From an uncultured Collinsella sp. (GTDB lineage Bacteria > Actinomycetota > Coriobacteriia > Coriobacteriales > Coriobacteriaceae), in assembly GCA_902478875.1 (NCBI GenBank), contig CABSMZ010000072.1, forward strand, positions 1-8,778: DNA of 8,778 nt, in the 5' to 3' direction. The first letter of the stretch is position 1; each line of letters starts with the position of its first letter. The notes beneath the pieces are model-generated. The model was not told where the DNA came from. It saw nothing but the letters and a program-made list of their open reading frames with translations, and ran no database searches. A program made the translations under genes and the position numbers. Positions 1 to 6,574 of this stretch are shown here, piece by piece.

Positions 1-42
1 CTAGTACGGTCTCGTGGGCTCGGAGATGTGTATAAGAGACAG
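1..42 (+). other. Illumina Nextera adapter (i7 side), not genomic
   Basis: Positions 1-8 (CTAGTACG) match a Nextera i7 index as it appears in the primer (N702 as I remember it). Positions 9-23 (GTCTCGTGGGCTCGG) are the Nextera read-2 adapter, and 24-42 (AGATGTGTATAAGAGACAG) are the 19-bp Tn5 mosaic end. Genomic sequence starts at 43. This is a library artefact, not an integrated transposon, because the synthetic index and adapter are still attached and the same structure occurs in inverse orientation at the other end. Confidence 0.99.
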
Positions 43-56
43 GTCCTGCGCAAGAC

Positions 57-82
57 GAAGGCCACATTAAGTGGTCTTCTTT
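57..82 (+). terminator. Hairpin, possible weak intrinsic terminator
   Basis: Bases 57-65 (GAAGGCCAC) pair with 71-79 (GTGGTCTTC) as a 9-bp stem with one G-U pair and a 5-base ATTAA loop. A short T run (80-82) follows. It could end a plus-strand transcript entering from outside the contig, but the T tract is poor and only 14 genomic bases precede it, so the upstream gene cannot be seen. It could instead be the first helix of a larger RNA running to the terminator at 184-214. Confidence 0.4.
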
Positions 83-214
83 GCGTGCGGAACTCATTTT
101 GAGGAAGCACCCGCCCTGCCGGGGCTCCCGGGTTCTGCAACGACTCGGCCGTTCGGGTCAGGTGGGGCTGAATGGAATAGAGTGAATGGGCGCGCCGTTG
201 GCGCGTCCATTTTT
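83..214 (+). ncRNA. Candidate structured RNA, family not recognised
   Basis: This stretch has no convincing reading frame but folds well by eye. Bases 85-88 (GTGC) pair with 107-110 (GCAC), enclosing a purine internal loop and a CTCA/TGAG hairpin (93-96 with 100-103). Bases 110-117 pair with 160-166 (one bulge, one G-U). They enclose a CCGGG/CCCGG hairpin (119-123 with 127-131), a small GTT/AAC hairpin (132-134 with 139-141) and a GACTCG/CGGGTC hairpin (142-147 with 154-159). It ends in a strong intrinsic terminator. I see no promoter, and the RNA could begin before the contig edge. It does not match my memory of tmRNA, RNase P RNA, SRP RNA, 6S RNA or common riboswitches. It may equally be a GC-rich 3' untranslated region. 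Confidence 0.28.
184..214 (+). terminator. Rho-independent terminator
   Basis: Bases 184-196 pair with 200-212 around a 3-base GTT loop. The core is TGGGCGCGCC (187-196) against GGCGCGTCCA (200-209), with one G-U pair, and it is flanked by AA/TT pairs. A run of five T (210-214) follows directly. GC-rich stem plus T tract is the classical intrinsic terminator. It ends a plus-strand transcript whose start lies upstream, probably outside this contig, and separates it from the ATPase gene at 382. Confidence 0.8.
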
Positions 215-220
215 GTGCGG

Positions 221-250
221 GTGACAAAGGGACTGTCCCTTTGTCACATT
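221..250. repeat. Intergenic palindromic repeat, copy 1
   Basis: Thirteen-base arms GTGACAAAGGGAC (221-233) and GTCCCTTTGTCAC (235-247) form a perfect palindrome around a single T at 234, followed by ATT. The same palindrome recurs at 6516-6548 with A at the centre, so the two copies are in opposite orientation. Its size and perfect dyad resemble REP-type elements mobilised by IS200-like (RAYT) transposases. I remember similar GGGAC/GTCCC palindromes in Coriobacteriia and Firmicutes, but no transposase is in this window. Short peptides read through it are spurious. Confidence 0.85.
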
Positions 251-287
251 GCAATAAATGTGATGAGAGTGTGGCGAAATGAGCTTA

Positions 288-362
288 AAACTTCCGTAAA
301 TGTGATAAATGTCACGTTTTACCTAGGGTAAAATGTGGGAAATATCACGTTTACGGAAGTTT
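288..362. promoter_or_regulatory. Long imperfect inverted repeat, probable operator or attenuator
   Basis: A 75-bp dyad is centred on base 325. The outer 13 bp of each arm are perfect (288-300 AAACTTCCGTAAA with 350-362 TTTACGGAAGTTT), and 30 of the 37 opposed positions are complementary. The arms also contain a direct repeat: TGTGATAAATGTCACGTTT (301-319) and TGTGGGAAATATCACGTTT (334-352) match at 16 of 19 positions, 33 bp apart. A further exact copy of TAAATGTGAT lies at 255-264, 42 bp before the one at 297-306. Several helically phased, partly dyadic sites ending 19 bp before the ATG suggest cooperative binding of a regulator, possibly the downstream gene product. As RNA it would form a long hairpin followed by TTTCTTT, so attenuation is an alternative. 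Confidence 0.6.
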
Positions 363-381
363 CTTTGCGGGAGGTTCGTCC

Positions 382-1746
382 ATGCAGCGAGATATCATTG
401 CCAAGCTTAACGCTTGGAAAGCGTCAGAATATCGTAAGCCGCTTATCCTTAAGGGGGCGCGCCAGGTTGGAAAGACGTGGGCGCTTAAGGAGTTCGGCCG
501 AACCTCGTACATCAATTTTGTGTATCTGACGCTCGAGGAGCCGTCACCTGGGGTACAGAGCGAGTACGCTCAGTTTTTCGAAGGTACGCGCGATCCTCGA
601 CGGATCATCTCAAATCTTTCCCTGGCACTTGGACAGCCTATCGATCCCGGCAAAACGCTGCTTATTATTGATGAGATCCAGGATTGTCCTTCTGCAGTCG
701 GCGCCCTTAAATACTTCTGTGACGAGGCCCCCGAGTATCACGTCGCATGCGCAGGGTCTTTGTTGGGCGTTCGCTTGTCCCGTGAGACCAGCGCTTTTCC
801 GGTGGGAAAGGTCGAGTTCATGGAGATGCGCCCCATGAGCTTTTCCGAGTTTCTGAAAGCCGAGGGCGCTGCAAACTACGACGAATACCTTGGCGGCCTG
901 GATCAGATCGAAACAGTGCCCGATTTCTTCCATGTCCGTCTCGTCGAGCATCTTCGTCGTTATTTTGCATGCGGCGGCATGCCAGAGGCTCTTGGCCGGT
1001 GGGTGGAGACGGGCGATATCGTTCAGGTCGATAAGGTGTTGTCTGATCTCTTGGATTCCTACGAGCGCGATTTTGCCAAGCATGGTGGCCGTGCGCAGTT
1101 CGCCAAGCTTTCGCAAATATGGAACTCGATTCCAGCTCAGTTGGCGCGCGAGAACAAAAAGTTCGTTTGGGGTGCGGTGCGCGAGGGGGCTCGTGCTCGA
1201 GAATACGAGGATGCTCTGGAATGGCTTGCCGATGCTGGGCTCATCACGGCGGTTCGCCTTAATGCTGCCGGTGGTGTGCCGCTCTCTGCGTACGATGACC
1301 TCAAGGCATTTAAAGTCTACTGTCTTGATGTCGGCTTGCTGCGCCGCATGTCAAGGCTGGATGCGTCCGCTTTTGCCATCTCGGATGCGCTATTTTCGGA
1401 GTTCAAAGGTTCGTTCGCCGAGAACTATGTGCTTCAGGCATTACTTTCACAGTTAGATGCTGCTCCGCGTTACTGGACAAACGAGAAGCCGAAGCACGAA
1501 GTCGATTTTTTGATTCAAGTCGGAAACGAAATCGTTCCCGTCGAGGTCAAATCGGGAGAGGTCGTTCACTCCAAGAGCCTTAAGTACTATGCCGACAAGC
1601 ATGCGGAGACGACTCCATTGAGGGTCCGCTACTCACTTAAGAACCTAAAGCTCGACGACGGGGTGCTCAACATTCCGTTGTATTTGGCTGATCGATCTGT
1701 CCCTCTTATCAAAAAGGCGCTTGATTGTGCGCATCTTGACGTTTAG
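382..1746 (+). CDS. AAA-type ATPase with DUF4143 domain
   Basis: This 454-residue protein has the architecture and usual length of the AAA_14/DUF4143 family, which is widespread in gut bacteria and archaea with no settled function. Residues 25-32 (GARQVGKT) form the Walker A loop, 93-100 (LLIIDEIQ, Asp97-Glu98) Walker B, and 122-130 (ACAGSLLGV) the usual sensor-like strand. The C-terminal domain carries GSFAEN (343-348), EVDFLI (373-378) and VPVEVKSG (385-392). Asp375, Glu388 and Lys390 fit the E/D-ExK pattern of PD-(D/E)XK nuclease folds, so DNA binding or cleavage is possible but unproven. The start is supported by GGGAGG at 369-374, seven bases before ATG. Its codons look less GC-rich than those of the genes beyond it, consistent with acquisition. 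It stands alone, bounded upstream by the 288-362 inverted repeat and downstream by a convergent regulator gene. I see no signal peptide or membrane segment. Confidence 0.92.
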   Translation: MQRDIIAKLNAWKASEYRKPLILKGARQVGKTWALKEFGRTSYINFVYLTLEEPSPGVQSEYAQFFEGTRDPRRIISNLSLALGQPIDPGKTLLIIDEIQDCPSAVGALKYFCDEAPEYHVACAGSLLGVRLSRETSAFPVGKVEFMEMRPMSFSEFLKAEGAANYDEYLGGLDQIETVPDFFHVRLVEHLRRYFACGGMPEALGRWVETGDIVQVDKVLSDLLDSYERDFAKHGGRAQFAKLSQIWNSIPAQLARENKKFVWGAVREGARAREYEDALEWLADAGLITAVRLNAAGGVPLSAYDDLKAFKVYCLDVGLLRRMSRLDASAFAISDALFSEFKGSFAENYVLQALLSQLDAAPRYWTNEKPKHEVDFLIQVGNEIVPVEVKSGEVVHSKSLKYYADKHAETTPLRVRYSLKNLKLDDGVLNIPLYLADRSVPLIKKALDCAHLDV

Positions 1747-1810
1747 ATCCTGGGTGAGCTGACGGGCGGTGGCTAATTAATCGCTCCGTTACGGCCAGGG
1801 AGCTTGGGCC

Positions 1811-2815
1811 TTAGCGATGCTTGCTTCGCCAAGCGGTGGGGGTGGTGCCGGTGTATTGTTTGAAGGCTTGGGCGAAGGCGGCTTGCTGAGGGTAGTCGAG
1901 CCGCTCTGCTACCTGCGCTATCGTGAGCGCGCTATCGGCCAAAAGGTCCTGTGCTCGCTCCATACGGCGTCTGCGAATGTAGGCGCCCAGGGATTCGCCA
2001 GTTTGGGCCTTAAAGGTGGCGCATAGTTTGGAGCGGCTTGTGTAGAGCCTCTCGGCCACCTCGTTGATACCCACACGTCTGCCTTTGTCGAGCGCGCACT
2101 CAATCATTGCCGTTGCTTCTACGGCAATGGTTATGCTGACGCGTGTATCTGTCGCCTGCCGCGCCTGCTTGTGGGCCGCGCACGAACAGGCGAGCTCCGC
2201 GACCATGGTCTCCACGATGCCCTGCATATAGACGTGTCCGCCTACGGTGCGGGCGCGGTCCTCGTTAATCCGGCGCAGCGTGTGGCAGATGACAGACGTC
2301 GCTTCCTCGTGCCACGGCTCGGCAAACGCCTCAAAGATCCCCGCGAACTCGGTGGGATAGCGATGCTCCAGTTCGTCAAAATATCAAGCCAAAAAGAGCA
2401 CCGAGCGCGAGTGATAAAGCTCCCCCGCAAACAGCGGGCTTAATTCCTCGCCACAGCTATCTTGGATAAAGCTGCAAACGGCATTGTTTGGCCACGGTCC
2501 ATGCAATGGTTTGAGGTTCGCGGGCGTTATGCCAGCCTCGGGCATGCATGTAAGTGTGGGCGCGCTGACTTCGCTCACGCTGGCGTATGGCTCGGGTGTG
2601 TATTCGGCCAGGTACATATCGTGCGTCGGGGTGATGAAATGCTCCATGACGATGCAGGCAGGGGAGAGAGGCATGATCCATGCGCGGCCGTGCGCCCGTT
2701 CGTTTGCCACCTCGCCGGTAAAGACGGCACCCTTGCCGGTAAGCTCCAGGCCAAACTGCTCAAATTGCGGTGCGTAGAGCTCGGTTATGTCGGTCGCTGC
2801 CCGCCGTATTTGCAA
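1811..2815 (-). pseudogene. AraC-family regulator with in-frame TGA stop
   Basis: The reading frame runs from a TTG at 2815 to a TAA at 1813-1811, 334 codons, and is broken only by TGA at 2386-2384 (codon 144). Both halves are in the same frame, and the sequence after the stop continues sensibly (YFDELEHRYPTEF). A nonsense mutation is therefore indicated rather than a frameshift. The C-terminal part carries a typical AraC double helix-turn-helix: INEVAERLYTSRSKLCATFK, then a GESLGAYIRRRRMERAQDLL linker, then IAQVAERLDYPQQAAFAQAF ending TGTTPTAWR. The N-terminal part is a variable effector domain like those of the PchR/YbtA type. AAAGGAAAGGGA lies five bases before the TTG start. An ATG at 2227 with AGGCGGA about ten bases upstream could restart translation and yield the DNA-binding domain alone (138 residues). 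The gene is divergent from the ABC pair, its likely target. The stop could also be an assembly error. Confidence 0.82.
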
Positions 2816-2880
2816 AAGCGTCCCTTTCCTTTGCAGAAACGTCCACGCCTGGCTTGATTGTGAGCCATGGCTAACACATC

Positions 2881-2895
2881 AATGATAAGATCATT
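2881..2895. promoter_or_regulatory. Dyad in divergent intergenic region, candidate operator
   Basis: AATGAT (2881-2886) and ATCATT (2890-2895) are perfect inverted repeats separated by AAG, placed 34 bp before the chosen ATG of the first ABC gene. The half-sites resemble a Fur box, but the spacer is two bases too long for the classical 19-bp site. Nearby, GGCTAACAC (2869-2877) and GGTTAACTC (2898-2906) form a near-direct repeat 29 bp apart, the sort of arrangement AraC proteins bind, and TGGCT/AGCCA (2850-2854 with 2863-2867) is a further small dyad. I see no clear -35/-10 pair. Confidence 0.35.
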
Positions 2896-2929
2896 ACGGT
2901 TAACTCTCAAGCCGTTAGAAAGGAATCTC

Positions 2930-4756
2930 ATGGCAAAGGGATCAAAAAGGGAAGGTGGAGGCATCGGCGAGTTGCTCGCGTATGCCGGTGACCGTAAATT
3001 CCTAACGTATTTGGGCATGGCGCTCTCGGCGCTCTCGCAGCTGCTGAGCTTTGGCCCGTACGTGTGCATTTGGCTTGTCGCTCGCGACCTGATCGCCGTG
3101 GCACCTAACTGGAGCGAAGCCTGCGACATCGCGATGTATGGCTGGTGGGCCGTGGGGTTTGCGCTGGCAAGCATCGTAGTGTATTTCGCAGGCCTCATGT
3201 GCACGCACCTGTCTGCGTTTCGCTGCGCGTCCAATATCCGCAAGACTGCGAGCGAGCACCTGCTTAAACTGCCGCTTGGCTACTTTGACACGCACGCCAC
3301 CGGTGAGCTGCGTCGTGTTGTAGACGGGTGTGCCGCCTCCACCGAGACTTTGCTCGCACACATGCTGCCCGATATCGCAGGCGCCGTCGCCATGGTCGTG
3401 GGCTTGCTCGTGCTGCTTTTCGCCCTCGATTGGCGCTTGGGCGCGGCATGCCTCATCTCGGTGGCCATTTCGTTTGGCGCCATGGCCACCATGATGAGCG
3501 GCAAAGGCGCCGAGTTCATGAAGGCCTACATGGGAGCGCTGGTCAAGATGAACAAGACCGGCACCGAATACGTACGAGGCATCCCCGTGGTCAAGGTGTT
3601 TCAGCAGACGGTCTACTCCTTTAAGGCCTTCCACGATGCGATCGCCGAATATGCCGACATGGCGCAAAACTATGCGGGCACGTTCTGCCGAGGTCCGCAG
3701 GTGCTCAACCTTACCGCGCTCAATGGCCTTGTGACATTCCTGCTGCCCGTGGCGTTGCTGTTGGCGCCGGGCGAGACGGACTTCGCGCATTTTATGGCCA
3801 ACTTCACGTTTTACGCGATATTTTCGGCCGTGGTGCCGACGGCCATGACCAAGCTCATGTTTGTGGGCGAGGCCTCTCAGATGAGTGCCGATTCGCTGGC
3901 TCGTATTCGAAGCGTCATGGATTCCAAGCAGCTCTCCGTGCCCGCCCAACCCAAGCACCCTGCCGGTGGCGACGTGCGATTTGAGGACGTGAGTTTTACC
4001 TACGAGGGTGCCGAAACACCTGCCGTTAGCCATGTGAGCTTTAGCGTTTCCGCGGGTAGCACTCTCGCCCTGGTGGGTCCCTCGGGTGGCGGCAAGTCAA
4101 CCTGCGCAAGCCTGATCCCGCGTTTTTGGGACGTTTCCTCGGGTCGAGTGCTCGTAGGCGGTGTGGACGTACGCGATATGGATCCGCACGAGCTTATGGG
4201 CCAGGTCGCCTTCGTGTTCCAGACCAACCAGCTGTTCCGGCAAACACTTGCCGATAACGTGCGCGCCTCCAAGCCTACGGCCACTGACGACGAAGTGCGT
4301 GCGGCCCTCACCGCAGCTCAGTGCGACGACATTGTGGCCAAGCTCCCACAGGGCATCAATACCATGCTCGGTGCCGGCGGAGCATATCTTTCGGGCGGCG
4401 AGGCCCAGCGCGTGGCACTCGCCCGCGCGATCCTTAAAGACGCGCCTATCGTGGTGCTCGATGAGGCCACGGCGTTTGCCGATCCCGAGAACGAGGCGCT
4501 CATCCAGCGCGCCTTTAGCAAGCTGGCGGCTGGTCGCACAGTCATTATGATTGCGCACCGACTCTCGACTGTGGTGGGCGCAGACCAAATCGTGGTGCTC
4601 AACCAGGGCAGCGTGCAGGAGTCGGGTACCCATGCCGAGTTGCTGTCCCAAGAGGGTCTGTATGCCAAGATGTGGGCCGAATACGAACAGGCCGCGAGCT
4701 GGAAGATTACTGCTGCAGCCGCGGATGCCGCCGTCACGAAGGGAGGCGAGGCCTAA
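2930..4756 (+). CDS. ABC half-transporter, IrtA/YbtPQ type
   Basis: This 608-residue protein fuses a six-helix membrane domain (hydrophobic spans near 24-52, 67-91, 146-166, 169-189, 262-280 and 284-310) to a nucleotide-binding domain. Walker A is GPSGGGKST (383-391), the Q-loop Gln is 431, the signature is LSGGEAQR (487-494), Walker B ends in Asp511-Glu512, and the H-loop His is 543. The D-loop reads FADPEN rather than the usual SALD form, a variant I associate with IrtAB/YbtPQ half-transporters. These have an exporter fold but import iron-siderophores. A start at 2867 would add 21 residues but has no ribosome binding site; ATG 2930 follows AAAGGA (2919-2924) by five bases and is preferred. 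The next gene starts directly after its stop, so the two products almost certainly form a heterodimer in the cytoplasmic membrane. Drug or peptide export cannot be excluded from sequence alone. Confidence 0.9.
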   Translation: MAKGSKREGGGIGELLAYAGDRKFLTYLGMALSALSQLLSFGPYVCIWLVARDLIAVAPNWSEACDIAMYGWWAVGFALASIVVYFAGLMCTHLSAFRCASNIRKTASEHLLKLPLGYFDTHATGELRRVVDGCAASTETLLAHMLPDIAGAVAMVVGLLVLLFALDWRLGAACLISVAISFGAMATMMSGKGAEFMKAYMGALVKMNKTGTEYVRGIPVVKVFQQTVYSFKAFHDAIAEYADMAQNYAGTFCRGPQVLNLTALNGLVTFLLPVALLLAPGETDFAHFMANFTFYAIFSAVVPTAMTKLMFVGEASQMSADSLARIRSVMDSKQLSVPAQPKHPAGGDVRFEDVSFTYEGAETPAVSHVSFSVSAGSTLALVGPSGGGKSTCASLIPRFWDVSSGRVLVGGVDVRDMDPHELMGQVAFVFQTNQLFRQTLADNVRASKPTATDDEVRAALTAAQCDDIVAKLPQGINTMLGAGGAYLSGGEAQRVALARAILKDAPIVVLDEATAFADPENEALIQRAFSKLAAGRTVIMIAHRLSTVVGADQIVVLNQGSVQESGTHAELLSQEGLYAKMWAEYEQAASWKITAAAADAAVTKGGEA

Positions 4757-6514
4757 ATGTTCGCCTCATTCCAAAAGAAGTATTTCCTATCCGATAAAGG
4801 CGTCGTCGGCGTAAAACGCGGCATTTTCTGGACCACGCTCACCAATCTCATTACCATGGCCGGCATGGGCTTTTTATTCCTGGTCATGGCCGGCTTTGTT
4901 GAGCATCTCGCCAGCGGGGCTGACCTGCCGGATGCCCTGCCGATCGTGGGCGGCCTCCTGGTCTTTTTCGTGTTGCTCTTTGCCTCTAACTGGCAGCAGT
5001 ATTACTACACTTACTGCATCTTTTACGAGGAGTGCGGCAAGCAGCGTATGGAGATCGCCGAGCGCTTGCGCAAACTGCCGCTGTCGTTTTTTGGTCGTCG
5101 TGATCTGGCCGATTTAACCGAGACCATCATGGGTGACGTCCAGGCCATGGAGCACGCCTACAGCCACGTGCTGGGAGAGCTTTGGGGTGCCATCATCGCA
5201 AGCGCCATTGTATTCGTGGCGTCGCTGTTCTTTTGCTGGCAGCTGGCGATTGCGGCGTTTTGGAGCGTTCCCGTGGCCTTTGCCGTGCTGTATCTAACAC
5301 GCGGCCCCATGACTCCGGTGTTCGATCGCGTGCGTGCCGAGAAGGTCAAGGTTACCGAGGCTATTCAAGAGACGCTCGACTGCGTTCGCGAGATCCGCGC
5401 CACCAACCAGGAGGCTCATTATCTTGAGGGACTCAACGCCGTGATCGATGCCGAGGAGCGCGAGACCACCAAGGGCGAGCTCGCTAACGGGCTTTTGGTC
5501 AACTCCGCCTTTGTCATCCTGCGTCTGGGCATTGCCACCACGCTGGTTACGGGCGCCGCGGTGGTCGCCTCCGGGCAGGTCGACTTTTTGGTGATGTTTG
5601 CCTTCCTACTTATGGTGAGCCGTATCTATGCGCCCTTTGACCAGGCGTTAATGTTAATGTCCGAGCTGTTTGCCGCTGAGTCGTCTGCCAAGCGCATGCG
5701 TTCCATCATGGAAGAGCCTGTGGCGCGGGGCAGCGAGAAATTTGAGCCCGTGGGCCACGATGTGGTGTTCGATCACGTGGCATTTGGCTATGGTGCGGGC
5801 GAGGACGGCCGCGCCGGCGAGAAAGTTCTTACCGATGTGAGCTTTACCGCCAAGGAAGGCGAGGTTACGGCACTGGTCGGTCCTTCGGGTTCCGGTAAGT
5901 CTACGGTGAGCCGCCTGGCCGCGCGCTTTTGGGATGCCACCGAAGGCACGGTCACCGTGGGTGGCGTGGATGTTGCGAGTGTGGATCCCGAGGTGCTGCT
6001 GCGCGACTACGCCATCGTGTTCCAAGACGTGCTGCTTTTTGACGACACGGTGATGGGAAACATCCGCCTCGGGCGTCGCGACGCCACCGATGAGGAAGTG
6101 CTTGCGGCCGCGCGTGCCGCCAACTGCGACGAGTTTGTGAGTCGTATGCCGCAGGGCTACGACACCATGATCGGCGAGAACGGCTCCAGGCTGTCCGGCG
6201 GCGAGCGCCAGCGCATCTCTATCGCCCGTGCGCTGCTCAAAGACGCGCCTATCGTGCTGTTGGACGAGGCGACGGCGAGCTTGGATGTGGAGAACGAGAC
6301 CGTGGTACAGCAGGCGCTCTCCCGTCTGCTTGCAGGTAAGACGGTTATCGTTATTGCCCACCGTATGCGTACGGTGGAAAATGCCGACAAAATCGTTGTG
6401 CTCAAGGATGGAGTGGTTGCCGAACAGGGCACCCCGGCGCAGCTCAAGGCGGCAGGTGGAGAATTCGCCCGCATGGTAGCGCTGCAAAAGGAAGCGGCTG
6501 CCTGGCAGCTGTAG
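4757..6514 (+). CDS. ABC half-transporter, IrtB/YbtPQ type, partner
   Basis: This 585-residue membrane/ATPase fusion begins immediately after the TAA of the preceding gene (no intervening base). GGGAGG at 4741-4746 serves as ribosome binding site inside the upstream reading frame, so translation is probably coupled. Hydrophobic spans lie near 24-48, 62-90, 143-160, 163-181, 248-271 and 276-296. The ATPase domain has Walker A GPSGSGKST (375-383), signature LSGGERQR (479-486), Walker B with Asp503-Glu504, D-loop SLDVEN and H-loop His535. Both partners keep the catalytic Glu and the His, so two competent ATP sites are expected. The D-loops differ between the partners, which is consistent with a heterodimer. 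The likely role is uptake of a metal-loaded siderophore together with the preceding protein. The stop is followed after one base by the palindromic repeat at 6516-6548. Confidence 0.9.
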   Translation: MFASFQKKYFLSDKGVVGVKRGIFWTTLTNLITMAGMGFLFLVMAGFVEHLASGADLPDALPIVGGLLVFFVLLFASNWQQYYYTYCIFYEECGKQRMEIAERLRKLPLSFFGRRDLADLTETIMGDVQAMEHAYSHVLGELWGAIIASAIVFVASLFFCWQLAIAAFWSVPVAFAVLYLTRGPMTPVFDRVRAEKVKVTEAIQETLDCVREIRATNQEAHYLEGLNAVIDAEERETTKGELANGLLVNSAFVILRLGIATTLVTGAAVVASGQVDFLVMFAFLLMVSRIYAPFDQALMLMSELFAAESSAKRMRSIMEEPVARGSEKFEPVGHDVVFDHVAFGYGAGEDGRAGEKVLTDVSFTAKEGEVTALVGPSGSGKSTVSRLAARFWDATEGTVTVGGVDVASVDPEVLLRDYAIVFQDVLLFDDTVMGNIRLGRRDATDEEVLAAARAANCDEFVSRMPQGYDTMIGENGSRLSGGERQRISIARALLKDAPIVLLDEATASLDVENETVVQQALSRLLAGKTVIVIAHRMRTVENADKIVVLKDGVVAEQGTPAQLKAAGGEFARMVALQKEAAAWQL

Positions 6515-6515
6515 G

Positions 6516-6548
6516 AATGTGACAAAGGGACAGTCCCTTTGTCACATT
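6516..6548. repeat. Intergenic palindromic repeat, copy 2
   Basis: Sixteen-base arms (6516-6531, AATGTGACAAAGGGAC, and 6533-6548, its exact reverse complement) flank a single A. The core 27 bp is the reverse complement of copy 1 at 221-247, and this copy extends the dyad by three bases per side. It starts one base after the second ABC stop codon. The transcript could form a very stable stem protecting the 3' end of the ABC messenger, but no T run follows (GAGTTCACCCCC), so it is not a standard terminator. Confidence 0.85.
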
Positions 6549-6574
6549 GAGTTCACCCCCATAGTTTCCAAAGA

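Noticed and set aside
24..42. Tn5/IS50 mosaic end suggesting a transposon
   Set aside because: It is joined to the synthetic read-2 adapter and an index and mirrored at the other contig end, so it is library adapter.
71..331. Plus-strand frame of 86 codons in the upstream region
   Set aside because: It starts inside a hairpin, and reads through the terminator stem and T tract, the palindrome and part of the inverted repeat. The translation shows no family signal.
1747..1810. Bidirectional terminator between the convergent genes
   Set aside because: I looked for a hairpin with flanking T/A runs. Only a weak GGCC...GGCC match without a T tract is present, so none is called.
3002..4033. Long minus-strand open frame (343 codons) opposite the first ABC gene
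   Set aside because: It is rich in His, Arg and Gly without a recognisable domain and lies entirely antisense to a gene with intact ABC motifs. Such frames arise from GC-biased third positions.
5654..6487. Minus-strand open frame of 277 codons opposite the second ABC gene
   Set aside because: It is antisense to the ATPase domain of a well-supported gene, with low-complexity His/Arg-rich translation and no ribosome binding site of note.
6516..6548. Intrinsic terminator of the ABC operon
   Set aside because: The stem is strong but no T run follows, and the same sequence occurs at 221-247 away from any gene end. It is better called a palindromic repeat, with a possible secondary role at the messenger end.
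221..6548. CRISPR array or defence island
   Set aside because: Only two copies of the palindrome exist, 6.3 kb apart, with no spacers and no cas or other recognisable defence genes.
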